From assembly GCA_947492175.1 (NCBI GenBank), contig CANLMQ010000001.1, forward strand, positions 298,238 through 362,237: 64,000 nucleotides of DNA, written 5' to 3'. Shown here in pieces: positions 1 to 8,106 of this stretch; within the stretch, counting starts at the first letter, position 1; each line of letters starts with the position of its first letter. The stretch comes from an uncultured Draconibacterium sp. (GTDB taxonomy: Bacteria > Bacteroidota > Bacteroidia > Bacteroidales > Prolixibacteraceae). A program made the position numbers and the translations under genes. The notes beneath the pieces are model-generated. The model searched no databases, had not been told where the DNA came from, and saw only the letters and a program-made list of their open reading frames with translations.

Positions 1-794
1 TCAGCACCAAAATTCCTCGAACCTGAATGGGTAAGTACAGCAAAATAATTACCGGGCAACAAATTTACTTCTTCCGAGAAAGTATCAATTTCGAGTATCC
101 CCACATCTACAAAATGATTACCATGCCCCGATGTTCCCAGTTGTTTGGCAAATTTTGATTGTAACGATCTCAGGAATTTTATTTCATTAAATTCCTTTCG
201 CTCCAGAATTTCATGGTCTCCCAAATCTTTGAATTCAGCCAGTCCAAACCGGGTTTCGTTTATCAGAATATTTTTAATCCGATCGCGTTCGCCTTTTATC
301 TTTTTAGGCGAAGTCGGGAATACCGACATACACATTCTGCAACCAATATCCATTCCCACTCCATAAGGTATCACGGCATTGTAAGTTGCCAAAACTCCTC
401 CAATGGGTAAACCGTACCCCACATGCGCATCGGCCATTAAAGCTCCTTTTACCGAAACGGGCAGTTTCATCGCAGTATTCATCTGCTCAATTGCGGCAGG
501 ATCAATATTTTCTGCTCCAAAAATCTCAAATTCTACCTTTTTGTTCCAATCTATCTTTTTTTTCCTTTTCGTGTGGGTTGGTTTATCTGATAACATCCTG
601 GCCAATTCACCAAAATCAGGTTCATCTGTATATTTTTCAGGATGTTGGTTTATCCTTTCCAAAAGTTCCAGTATTTCGAGCTTATCGGAGCGTTTACAGT
701 GTTTGGCAACCAGGTTTATTGCCAGCGAAATAGCCCTGTGATTGGTATATCCAATTCGCTTTAACTCCTTTCCCCGTAATTTAATCTTTTTCAT
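1..794 (-). CDS. rtcB: RNA-splicing ligase RtcB, C-terminus beyond window edge
   Basis: RtcB ligates RNA 2',3'-cyclic phosphate or 3'-phosphate ends to 5'-OH ends using GTP and Mn2+, in RNA repair or tRNA splicing. Translating the minus strand from an ATG at 794 gives about 264 residues that run off the left edge. Family signatures appear in order: DAHVGYGLPIGGV, GMDIGCRM (metal-binding Asp and Cys), GTSGHGNHF and HSGSRNFG (metal-binding His residues). The missing part should hold the guanylylated His and the rest of the metal site. The N-terminus carries a basic stretch (THTKRKKK) after about 70 residues that resemble the extended Bacteroidota form. It is transcribed toward the window edge, so any operon partners lie outside. 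Confidence 0.9.
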   Translation of the reverse strand, partial: MKKIKLRGKELKRIGYTNHRAISLAINLVAKHCKRSDKLEILELLERINQHPEKYTDEPDFGELARMLSDKPTHTKRKKKIDWNKKVEFEIFGAENIDPAAIEQMNTAMKLPVSVKGALMADAHVGYGLPIGGVLATYNAVIPYGVGMDIGCRMCMSVFPTSPKKIKGERDRIKNILINETRFGLAEFKDLGDHEILERKEFNEIKFLRSLQSKFAKQLGTSGHGNHFVDVGILEIDTFSEEVNLLPGNYFAVLTHSGSRNFGA

Positions 795-919
795 CGCTGA
801 TATTCTCTTATCACTCCTAGCTCTAAAAAACCGGATTAAAGGTAGGCATTTTGAAGTGCAGACACAATCCACACAGAAGCGAAGAAAAACAATTAAGGGC
901 TGGCTGGTAAAGCGATAAA

Positions 920-2170
920 TTACGCTTCAAACCTTTTAAAAACCAGGGTGGCATTGTGTCCGCCAAAACCAAAACTATTTGTAATAGCAACATTAACCTC
1001 GGCCTTAACACTTTCGCCAGTAATAATATTTATTGTTTTCGGAATTACCGGATCAATATTCGTTGTATTAATAGTTGGAGTTATAATCCCGGTCTCGATA
1101 GCTTTAATGCATAAAATAGATTCAACAGCTCCTGCCGCTCCCAGCAAATGTCCTGTAATTGATTTTGAAGAACTAACTCTTAAACGTTCAGGAGTTTCAC
1201 CAAACAGACTGACTATTGCATTTATTTCGCTGATGTCCCCAATGGGGGTAGAAGTAGCGTGGGCATTCAAATAATCCACGTCCGAAGGTTTTAGCCCGGC
1301 TTCTTCAAGTGCCAGTTCCATGGCCTTGGCTGCTCCTTTTCCTTCAGGATGCGAAGCTGCAATGTGGTAGGCATCTGCTGTCATGGCAGCTCCAACAATT
1401 TCAGCATAAATTTTTGCACCTCGTTGTTTGGCATGTTCGTAGTCCTCCAAAATCAAAGCACCTGCTCCCTCTCCCATTACAAAACCATCACGCGCCAGAT
1501 CAAACGGACACGATGCCTTTTCAGGGTGTTCGTTATTTACCGACAAAGCCCGCATGGCACCAAAACTGCCTATTGATGTTTCAAAAATTCCGGCTTCAGA
1601 ACCTCCTGTTACAAACACTTTTGCCTTACCAAGTTTAATATAATTAAAGGCATCCATAATTGCCGTGTTCGATGTGGCACAAGCCGAAGCAGTGGTAAAA
1701 TTCATTCCCATCAGCCCGTATTTCATTGAAATAAATCCCGATGCCATATTAATAAGTACCTTGGGCCCAAAAAGCGGCGATAACCTTGTTCCTCCCGAAT
1801 TGGCATAATCTATAACCTGACTCTCGAAGGCATGCATGCCTCCTTGCCCCGATCCCCAGATCACACCAATATCAAAAGGATCTATCTTTTCTAAATCAAT
1901 CTTACTGTCGGCAAGTGCTTCGCCGGCTGCAACCAAAGCATATTGCGTAAATAAATCAGACCTTTTTATATCGTTTCGTTCCAGTAAACCTGCAGGATTA
2001 AAATCTTTTAGCTCGCACGCAAATTTGGTTTTTAATTTTGTGGTATCGAATTTAGTAATTAGTGCTGCACCACTCTTGCCATTAACAGCATTCTCCCAAA
2101 ACTCACTTAATGTATTTCCAATTGGAGTTAAAGCACCCAAACCGGTAACAACTACACGACTTTCTTTCAT
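920..2170 (-). CDS. fabF: Beta-ketoacyl-ACP synthase II (FabF-like)
   Basis: This is a condensing enzyme of fatty acid synthesis that extends acyl-ACP with malonyl-ACP. The 416 residues match the usual FabF length. The thiolase-fold catalytic triad is intact: Cys164 in TASACATSN, His304 in NAHATSTPIGD and His341 in ITGHLLGAAG. The gene stands alone, without acpP, fabG or rnc beside it, so it may be a second FabF rather than the housekeeping copy, or may serve a specialised acyl chain; that is inference. The ATG at 2170 is set by a conserved leader RNA-like element (2171-2265) that ends exactly at this start. Confidence 0.9.
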   Translation of the reverse strand: MKESRVVVTGLGALTPIGNTLSEFWENAVNGKSGAALITKFDTTKLKTKFACELKDFNPAGLLERNDIKRSDLFTQYALVAAGEALADSKIDLEKIDPFDIGVIWGSGQGGMHAFESQVIDYANSGGTRLSPLFGPKVLINMASGFISMKYGLMGMNFTTASACATSNTAIMDAFNYIKLGKAKVFVTGGSEAGIFETSIGSFGAMRALSVNNEHPEKASCPFDLARDGFVMGEGAGALILEDYEHAKQRGAKIYAEIVGAAMTADAYHIAASHPEGKGAAKAMELALEEAGLKPSDVDYLNAHATSTPIGDISEINAIVSLFGETPERLRVSSSKSITGHLLGAAGAVESILCIKAIETGIITPTINTTNIDPVIPKTINIITGESVKAEVNVAITNSFGFGGHNATLVFKRFEA

Positions 2171-2265
2171 CTGTTTATAATTATTAATTTTCTTTGGTAA
2201 CAGATGGAACTCGCATGTACTTTAATTATTCTCCTAGGTGTAAATCTCTTACATGCTCGTTTCAT
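2171..2265 (-). promoter_or_regulatory. Conserved 5' leader element, copy A (upstream of fabF-like gene)
   Basis: Read on the minus strand, the element starts ATGAAACGAGCATGTA and returns as TACATGCGAGTTCCAT. These arms pair as ATG:CAT, AAC:GTT and GCATGTA:TACATGC, with a GA/GA internal loop between the last two blocks. A second inverted repeat, CATCTGTT with AACAGATG, is perfect over 8 bp and includes the ATG start codon at 2170. A possible TAnnTTTG box lies about 60 nt upstream (CAAATATA on the plus strand near 2327). The pairing is seen in the sequence; regulatory function is inferred from four further copies in this window. Confidence 0.6.
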
Positions 2266-2445
2266 AAGTTAGATTTATTCTCTTTTTGAAGTATTGGTTA
2301 TGTCTCAGTTTAAATAAACCATTCCCAAATATAATTACTTATTTAAAAGTATTAAATCCTGGAGCTTAGACTCGTTTTAAATTGGGGAAAAACACGTACT
2401 AAAAATACTTTTCTGACCGGTTCTGAACCGAAATAATAATGAACC

Positions 2446-3273
2446 TTACAATTTTATCAGGTTCAAATTCAATCCTTTGTTTTGAATAGAACGGGCATAC
2501 TTAACTGCAGGTTTTCCAAAGAGAAGTACATACCCCAGTTCATGGTCTTCCGGAATACCAATTTGATAGCTTAATTCAGGAGCAATAACTTTTAGTACCA
2601 TTTTTATAAAACCATTCCATAATGTCCCCACACCGCACGAATTAGCTAGCAGCTCGAAATAACTAAGAGCAATGTGACAGTCAGCATCGGGCGATGCTAC
2701 ATTTTTTGGTGCCGATGCAATTAAAACATGTGGAGCGTCGCGAAAAAGAACATCAATCTGTTTACTTTCCCATAAACGTTGCAAATCGCTTAAAAAAGCC
2801 ATTCGATCAGGTAATTTTCCGGCATCATTTGCTTGTTTAATTGCTTCGTAAACTGCTTTGCGCAGTTTCCCTAAATCATTTCTCGACTCGGTAACTGAGA
2901 ACAAAACTGAGTTTTTATTATGACCGGTAGGTGCATAAGATGCGGTATCCAGCAATTCGTAAATGAATGCTCTATCAAGTTCCTCTTTTTTAAACTTCCG
3001 AACCGAACGACGGGTTTTTATAAGTCTCTCCATTTCTTGTGGCTTTGGAATCTCATCGGTAACCGGCATACTGTCTTCCGGTTTTTTGCCCCATATTGAC
3101 AATGCAGCTGTTGGACAAATAGCCAGACAATGCTGACATTTAATACACTGATTCTCTTTTCCTTCTTTTATTTCAGGGTATTCGGTTTTTCCATTAATAA
3201 TCAACACCGGGCATTCCTGCGAACATAGTCCGCATTTTATACATTTCTCCCGGTCTATTCTAAAATCTATCAT
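2446..3273 (-). CDS. Nitroreductase with N-terminal 2[4Fe-4S] ferredoxin domain
   Basis: This is an FMN-dependent nitroreductase-family oxidoreductase with its own bacterial ferredoxin module. Cys11-x2-Cys14-x2-Cys17-x3-Cys21 and Cys43-x2-Cys46-x2-Cys49-x3-Cys53 can bind two 4Fe-4S clusters. The nitroreductase domain begins near residue 87 (KTRRSVRKF). The natural substrate cannot be told from sequence. The ATG at 3273 (MIDFRID) puts the first Cys at residue 11, as is usual for this fusion; the longer open frame starting at 3360 adds 29 residues without domain character and was not used. It reads toward the fabF-like gene but is separated from it by 275 bp holding leader copy A. Confidence 0.85.
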   Translation of the reverse strand: MIDFRIDREKCIKCGLCSQECPVLIINGKTEYPEIKEGKENQCIKCQHCLAICPTAALSIWGKKPEDSMPVTDEIPKPQEMERLIKTRRSVRKFKKEELDRAFIYELLDTASYAPTGHNKNSVLFSVTESRNDLGKLRKAVYEAIKQANDAGKLPDRMAFLSDLQRLWESKQIDVLFRDAPHVLIASAPKNVASPDADCHIALSYFELLANSCGVGTLWNGFIKMVLKVIAPELSYQIGIPEDHELGYVLLFGKPAVKYARSIQNKGLNLNLIKL

Positions 3274-3570
3274 AACTCTGTTTTCTGATTGCACAACAAA
3301 TATATATGCTTTACTCCGGAATGTTGTTTTCCCATTCTGTACGGGCTCAAGAAATAACAAATATCCAGAATTGGCTCTCTAGCATTAAACTTATAACAAA
3401 CAAAACTCCTTAGAACAAGCCGACAAACTATCTCTTTACATTGTAAATGAAGAACAAAAACGAACGGAAGCAATAATTGCAATCTACTGTTCAACAATAT
3501 TTTAAAGGCACAATATTTGTTATTTCAGCTTCATTACATTATTTTCAAATCTATATTTAAACCTAAAAAG

Positions 3571-4272
3571 ATGAAACAATCATTGTTAGCTATCTGCTTA
3601 ATTCTCTTGATCAGCTTTAGTTTATTTGCTCAAAAAAATGAACCGATAAAAGTTAAGGCCGGCACCCGATTAACAGATTATTTCGAACCAAACGAAAGGT
3701 ATCTTTATCCTGATTTTATCAACGGAAAGGCAAAATTCAGAAATGGAAAAACTTACAGATGTCGTTTCAATTACAATTTTCTTTCCGGAGAAATGGAATT
3801 TATCGAGAAGAAAGATACATTAACTATTATTGATAAAAATGAACTTCTTTCAATTGTAATAAAGCAGGATACATTTTATTACGAAAACGGTTATTTGCAA
3901 CAAATACAAAATGGTTTTATAAAAGTTTATTCAAAACAATTTATAAAACTAAAAGATATCCAGAAGAAAGGGGCAATGGGTACCATTAACAGGAGTTCTG
4001 CTACGGAATCCATTAAATATTGGCAAAGTGGTTCTTTATCGTATGATTTGATTTCAGATACCGATATAATTCTCCAAAAAGAAGAACAATTTTTCTTTTC
4101 TCTATCGCAAAATAATTTTACTCTTTTCAACCGATCCAATTTATTTGCTCTCCTGCCCTGGAAAAAGGCGGATTTAAAATCCTATATAAAATCGAACAAG
4201 ATCAATTTTAAATCGAAAAAAGATGTGTTGGAGCTGGCAAATTATATCAACCAATTTTTGGCTAAAAAATAA
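3571..4272 (+). CDS. Secreted or periplasmic protein of unknown function
   Basis: I do not recognise a family. The ATG at 3571 opens a clear signal peptide (MKQSLLAICLILLISFSLFA, then Q), so the exported protein has about 215 residues. The upstream in-frame extension to 3517 would bury the signal and was rejected. The body is rich in Lys, Asn and aromatic residues and alternates short strands, for example GKAKFRNGKTYRCRFNYNF and EMEFIEKKDTLTII. It reads like a beta-rich envelope protein of the kind common in Bacteroidota. It is a single gene converging on the arsenic operon. Confidence 0.65.
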   Translation: MKQSLLAICLILLISFSLFAQKNEPIKVKAGTRLTDYFEPNERYLYPDFINGKAKFRNGKTYRCRFNYNFLSGEMEFIEKKDTLTIIDKNELLSIVIKQDTFYYENGYLQQIQNGFIKVYSKQFIKLKDIQKKGAMGTINRSSATESIKYWQSGSLSYDLISDTDIILQKEEQFFFSLSQNNFTLFNRSNLFALLPWKKADLKSYIKSNKINFKSKKDVLELANYINQFLAKK

Positions 4273-4299
4273 TTGGGATACAAAAACTACTACATTCAA

Positions 4300-5385
4300 T
4301 TATATCGTAAGCCTGGAAAAATATCTCTTCTTAAAGTACAGTGCCACATTTACCAGTGCAATCATAACCGGCACTTCAACCAACGGGCCAATTACTGCAG
4401 CAAATGCTTCACCCGAATTCATGCCAAAAATAGCAATGGCAACTGCAATGGCCAGCTCGAAGTTGTTGCTGGCAGCCGTAAACGAAAGTGTGGTTGACTG
4501 TTCGTAATTAGCACCAATTTTTTTACTCATAAAAAACGATAGTAAAAACATGATCACAAAATAGATCAGTAACGGGATGGCAATTAACACCACATCCATG
4601 GGAATTTTTACAATGTATTCGCCCTTCAGCGAGAACATAACCACAATGGTAAAAAGTAAGGCAATTAAAGTTATCAGGCTTATTTTAGGAATAAACCGGG
4701 TTTGATACCACTCTTTGCTTTTCATTCTGATTAATACAAATCGCGTAACAAAACCGGCAACAAACGGAATTCCCAGGAAAATAAGTACACTTTCGGCTAT
4801 TTGTGCGATGGTTATATTTTCAACAGCATCGTTTGTTGGCACACCAAACCATCCGGGTAGAACTGCAATAAAAAAGTACGCATAAACCGAAAAAAACAGT
4901 ACCTGGAAAATAGAGTTAAAAGCAACCAGTCCGGCAGCGTATTGAGTATCGCCTTTGGCCAGGTCGTTCCAAACAATTACCATGGCAATACACCGGGCCA
5001 AACCAATCATTATAATCCCGTACATATACGGCAGGTTGGCATTATTCTCCCCGGGAAAAAGTTTGAAAAACAAAATACCCAGGGCAAACATCAAAACCGG
5101 GCCAATTACCCAGTTTTGCACCAACGAAAGCGTCAGAACTTTGTAGTTTTTAAATACATCGCCCAATTCTTCGTATTTAACCTTTGCCAGTGGCGGATAC
5201 ATCATTAAAATCAGGCCAATTGCAATGGGCAGATTAGTAGTGCTTTCTTCCGATGGTTTTAACGATTCCCAAAAGTTGGCAATGGCAGGGAAAAAATAAC
5301 CAGAAAGTACACCAACCGCCATAGCCAGGAAAATCCAAAGAGTCAGGTAGCGGTCGAGAAATTTAAGACGTGGTTGTGATGGCAT
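4300..5385 (-). CDS. acr3: ACR3-family arsenite efflux permease
   Basis: Inner-membrane carrier that exports As(III) from the cytoplasm using the proton gradient. It has 361 residues and about ten hydrophobic segments. The ACR3 signature is present in TM4, with the essential Cys132 in IGLARCIAMVIVWNDLAKGD. It is the last gene of the minus-strand arsenic operon, 78 bp after arsC, so that arsenate reduced by ArsC can be exported. Expression is probably derepressed through the ArsR gene at the operon head. Family assignment is firm; specificity for arsenite alone rather than arsenite and antimonite follows the family norm. Confidence 0.93.
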   Translation of the reverse strand: MPSQPRLKFLDRYLTLWIFLAMAVGVLSGYFFPAIANFWESLKPSEESTTNLPIAIGLILMMYPPLAKVKYEELGDVFKNYKVLTLSLVQNWVIGPVLMFALGILFFKLFPGENNANLPYMYGIIMIGLARCIAMVIVWNDLAKGDTQYAAGLVAFNSIFQVLFFSVYAYFFIAVLPGWFGVPTNDAVENITIAQIAESVLIFLGIPFVAGFVTRFVLIRMKSKEWYQTRFIPKISLITLIALLFTIVVMFSLKGEYIVKIPMDVVLIAIPLLIYFVIMFLLSFFMSKKIGANYEQSTTLSFTAASNNFELAIAVAIAIFGMNSGEAFAAVIGPLVEVPVMIALVNVALYFKKRYFSRLTI

Positions 5386-5463
5386 AATTTATTGATTGTT
5401 GGATTGTCAGATGCTGGATATTTAGACTTAGTATCTGATAAACTTTGAACTCTGAACACTGAA

Positions 5464-5892
5464 CTACCCCAGTTGCGGTTTTATCTCATTTTCGTACAGT
5501 TTCCAAAAACCATTTTTAATCTCATCGCGAACTCTTTCAAATTCACTCCAGATAAACTCATCAGTACCTGTAGCATGTGACGGATCATCGTAGCCCATAT
5601 GTAAACGGTTTTTAACTTTCCCGGAAAATGCCGGACAGCTTTCGTTAGCCCCTCCACAAACGGTAATTACATAATCCCACTCGTCATTCAGGTATTTTTC
5701 AACCGAATTGGAAGTATGGTGGCTTATATCCAGGCCAATTTCGGCCATCGCTTCTACAGCTTTTCGGTTAAGTTTACCGGATGCTTCCGTTCCTGCTGAT
5801 TCAACCTGTATTCTTTTATCGAACGATTGTAAAAAACCATGCGCCATCTGGCTGCGGCACGAATTTCCCGTACAAAGAATTAATACTTTCAT
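5464..5892 (-). CDS. arsC: Arsenate reductase, thioredoxin-coupled low-MW PTP type
   Basis: Reduces arsenate to arsenite. The N-terminal P-loop Cys7-TGNSC-Arg13 is the CX5R phosphatase-type motif, and the resolving pair Cys79 and Cys86 (VCGGANESC) matches the three-cysteine relay of the thioredoxin-coupled class. At 142 residues the length is typical. Downstream acr3 provides efflux and a thioredoxin-like gene sits upstream in the same operon, although a cellular thioredoxin could equally recycle the enzyme. Confidence 0.93.
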   Translation of the reverse strand: MKVLILCTGNSCRSQMAHGFLQSFDKRIQVESAGTEASGKLNRKAVEAMAEIGLDISHHTSNSVEKYLNDEWDYVITVCGGANESCPAFSGKVKNRLHMGYDDPSHATGTDEFIWSEFERVRDEIKNGFWKLYENEIKPQLG

Positions 5893-5972
5893 GTTTTAAG
5901 AATTGGTCGGAAGACAGAAGTCTGAAGCACGAAAAAAAATGCAGATCAGACACCAAATCTTCCAATTAATAT

Positions 5973-6746
5973 TTATGCTTTTATCTTATTATACAATCCT
6001 ATCAATTTTGTATGATAGATTTCTGTAATCTGTTCCTCAGCATCACCAATAGGTTTTACGGGAATTAAATCTTTTACTTCATCGGCAGAAAGTCCTGAAT
6101 TAAAGAAAATCGATACCGATCTTTTTAATGTTGCTTCCAGCGTCTTTTTTGCCTCATCTTTATCCAGTCCGGTAGCTTCAGCAATTTTTTGTAGTTCTTC
6201 CCACTGGAACCAGAAATAGGTAGGCAACATTGCAGAAACAATGGCATAGCCTTCCAGTTTCTTTTCATCTGCTTCGAAGTTTTTCCCCAAAGCTTTAACC
6301 ATTTTCAAAAACTTCTTTTTGGCCTTTACTGAGAAAGAGGCATGGAATGCAACCGGATTATAGCCTTTATTGATATATGAAGTAGCATTGGGAATCATTC
6401 GCACAATTTTAGTTGTGCCTAAAGCAGCTGCCATTTTTTCGATGCTTACCTTTGGTGCAAGCGAAAGAACCAATGTATCTTCTGTAATTATATCTTTTAT
6501 TTTCGCAAGTGTTTCTCCCATTACCGGAGGATGAACGGCCAGAACTACCACAGCTTGTTTTGCTGTGTCTTCTGCTGTTTCAACCAGCTCAATATCGGGG
6601 AAATAACCTTTTAGTGCACTCAGCGTTTCGCTGTTTGGATCAAATACTTTTACGCTTTCAAACCGAGTTAATTTGTTTTGAAATGCTTGCAGAAAAATTT
6701 TTGTAATTCTTCCTCCTCCAATAAATCCAATGGTTTTTGCTTTCAT
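5973..6746 (-). CDS. Pyrroline-5-carboxylate reductase-like NAD(P) dehydrogenase
   Basis: The N-terminal Rossmann fold is GFIGGGRITKIFLQ, followed by a typical P5CR/F420-dependent oxidoreductase region (VVVLAVHPPVMGETLAKI) and a helical C-terminal dimerisation half. At 257 residues it is close to ProC length. The second helix of the family's usual GxGxMG loop reads GGGRITKI, so it is a diverged paralogue, and proline synthesis is not assured. Its place between an ArsP-like permease and arsC suggests a role linked to the arsenic operon, with unknown substrate. Leader copy B fills the gap upstream and ends exactly at this ATG. Confidence 0.7.
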   Translation of the reverse strand: MKAKTIGFIGGGRITKIFLQAFQNKLTRFESVKVFDPNSETLSALKGYFPDIELVETAEDTAKQAVVVLAVHPPVMGETLAKIKDIITEDTLVLSLAPKVSIEKMAAALGTTKIVRMIPNATSYINKGYNPVAFHASFSVKAKKKFLKMVKALGKNFEADEKKLEGYAIVSAMLPTYFWFQWEELQKIAEATGLDKDEAKKTLEATLKRSVSIFFNSGLSADEVKDLIPVKPIGDAEEQITEIYHTKLIGLYNKIKA

Positions 6747-6841
6747 CTGTTTATAATTTTTAATTTTTAAAGGTAACAGATGGAACTCGCATGACTATAA
6801 TCATTCGCTTGTGAGTGAAGACTTTCTCATGCTCGTTTCAT
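6747..6841 (-). promoter_or_regulatory. Conserved 5' leader element, copy B (upstream of P5CR-like gene)
   Basis: On the minus strand it opens ATGAAACGAGCATGA and closes TCATGCGAGTTCCAT, pairing GCATGA with TCATGC, AAC with GTT and ATG with CAT around a GA/GA internal loop. The following CATCTGTT pairs perfectly with AACAGATG, which contains the start codon at 6746. The distance from the first ATG to the gene start is 95 nt, identical to copy A. It lies wholly inside the operon, in the 126-bp gap after the permease gene, so it would act on the polycistronic message rather than as a promoter. Confidence 0.62.
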
Positions 6842-6872
6842 TATAAATTATTTTAAGGTTAGAAATTGGTTT

Positions 6873-7883
6873 CTACATCACATAATTAAAAATGAATCCG
6901 ACCGCAGTTATTCCCACAGCAACAACAGCGACAAAAACAACAATCAGCTGCCACTTTAGTACTTTTTTAAGTATGATTATTTCGGGTAACGACAGTCCGA
7001 TTACCGACATCATAAAAGCAAGAGCAGTGCCCAGTGTTACTCCTTTCTCCATTAATACTGCAACAATCGGTATAATACCTGCTGCATTCGAATACAAGGG
7101 GATACCCAGTAAAATTGCAAGTGGAACGGCATACCAACTTCCTTCACCCATTATTCGGGCCAGGTAATCTTCAGGCACGTAACCATGGGCACCGGCACCA
7201 ACTGCAATTCCGATTAATATGTATATCCATATTTTTCCAACAATCTCTTTTACTGTATCCATTCCAATTTGAATACGATCGCTAAAGTTTAGCTTCTCCT
7301 CAAGCAATGCAGGTTGATTGGATTTTACTTCGTACACCCAACTGGCAACATATTTTTGCAACTGTAGTTTTTCTATTATAAATCCGGAAATAGTGGCAAT
7401 TATTAAACCTGTTGACACATATATAACTGCTACTTTCCAACCAAATAAACCGGCCAACAACACCAATGCTACTTCGTTAATTAAAGGAGCTGCAATTAGG
7501 AACGAGAAAGTAACTCCAATGGGAATTCCAGCTTCAACAAAACCAAGGAAAAGAGGGATTGCCGAACACGAACAAAACGGGGTTAATATTCCCAGTCCCG
7601 ATGCCATGGCATTCCCGGCAAAAAGCGACTTCCCTTCCAGTGTTTTGCGTGTTTTTTCTGCCGAAAACCAACTCCGGATTACGCCAACCAGAAAAACAAT
7701 CAGCACAAGCAACAACATTACTTTGGGCACTTCAAATACAAAAAACCAAATCGATTCGGTTAAATGTGTGCCCTCCTTCAAACCAATAAGTTGATAAACC
7801 AATAAATCAGTAATCTCCTCAAGGTTTACATAGATTAAAATCCAGGCTATCAAAAGGCCTGTCAATAGTAGTATCTTTTTCAC
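6873..7883 (-). CDS. Predicted permease, ArsP/UPF0718-like
   Basis: This is a polytopic membrane protein of the PF03773-type permease family, which includes ArsP exporters of trivalent organoarsenicals. The family's hallmark cysteine cluster is present: FCSCSAIPLF with Cys104 and Cys106, followed by GIPIGVTFSFLIAAPLINE. It has 336 residues and about eight to ten TM segments. The start codon is GTG (7881-7883). Its arsenic operon context favours a metalloid or methylarsenical export role, but members of this family also occur in other contexts. Leader copy E precedes it. Confidence 0.8.
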   Translation of the reverse strand: MKKILLLTGLLIAWILIYVNLEEITDLLVYQLIGLKEGTHLTESIWFFVFEVPKVMLLLVLIVFLVGVIRSWFSAEKTRKTLEGKSLFAGNAMASGLGILTPFCSCSAIPLFLGFVEAGIPIGVTFSFLIAAPLINEVALVLLAGLFGWKVAVIYVSTGLIIATISGFIIEKLQLQKYVASWVYEVKSNQPALLEEKLNFSDRIQIGMDTVKEIVGKIWIYILIGIAVGAGAHGYVPEDYLARIMGEGSWYAVPLAILLGIPLYSNAAGIIPIVAVLMEKGVTLGTALAFMMSVIGLSLPEIIILKKVLKWQLIVVFVAVVAVGITAVGFIFNYVM

Positions 7884-8019
7884 TTGAATAATTTCAATTA
7901 ATGTTTTGTATTATTAGCACATATGACACCAACATAAATTCTGTACTTCAATACCCGTGGAACTCGCATGAACAAACCATTCGTATATTTTTCTATTCGC
8001 CAAATCATGCTCCTTTCAT
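7884..8019 (-). promoter_or_regulatory. Conserved 5' leader element, diverged copy E (upstream of permease)
   Basis: On the minus strand it begins ATGAAAGGAGCATGA and returns TCATGCGAGTTCCAC. The core GCATGA:TCATGC stem is kept, but the outer AAC:GTT pairing is lost (C to G) and the element is longer, 136 nt to the start. The gene's start codon is GTG instead of ATG, and the leader's usual CAT is CAC. CAC plus a nearby TTGAA can pair with TTCAAGTG at the start codon, with a 5-nt bulge. This coordinated change is the strongest single hint that the start codon is part of a structure. Confidence 0.5.
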
Positions 8020-8106
8020 CTCTTTCGCAATCAATTTGCTTTATTTCCTTCCGTCGCTTCTATCTGCTTGAGTAGATAAACAGATTATAGCAACGTAGAG
8101 CGGATT

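Noticed and set aside
2171..2265. Leader elements as an insertion sequence or MITE
   Set aside because: No target-site duplication or terminal inverted repeats flank the copies, and all end at a fixed distance from a start codon; kept as RNA leaders.
7318..7794. 158-codon plus-strand frame opposite the permease gene
   Set aside because: It is a shadow of the permease coding sequence; composition and context favour the minus-strand gene.
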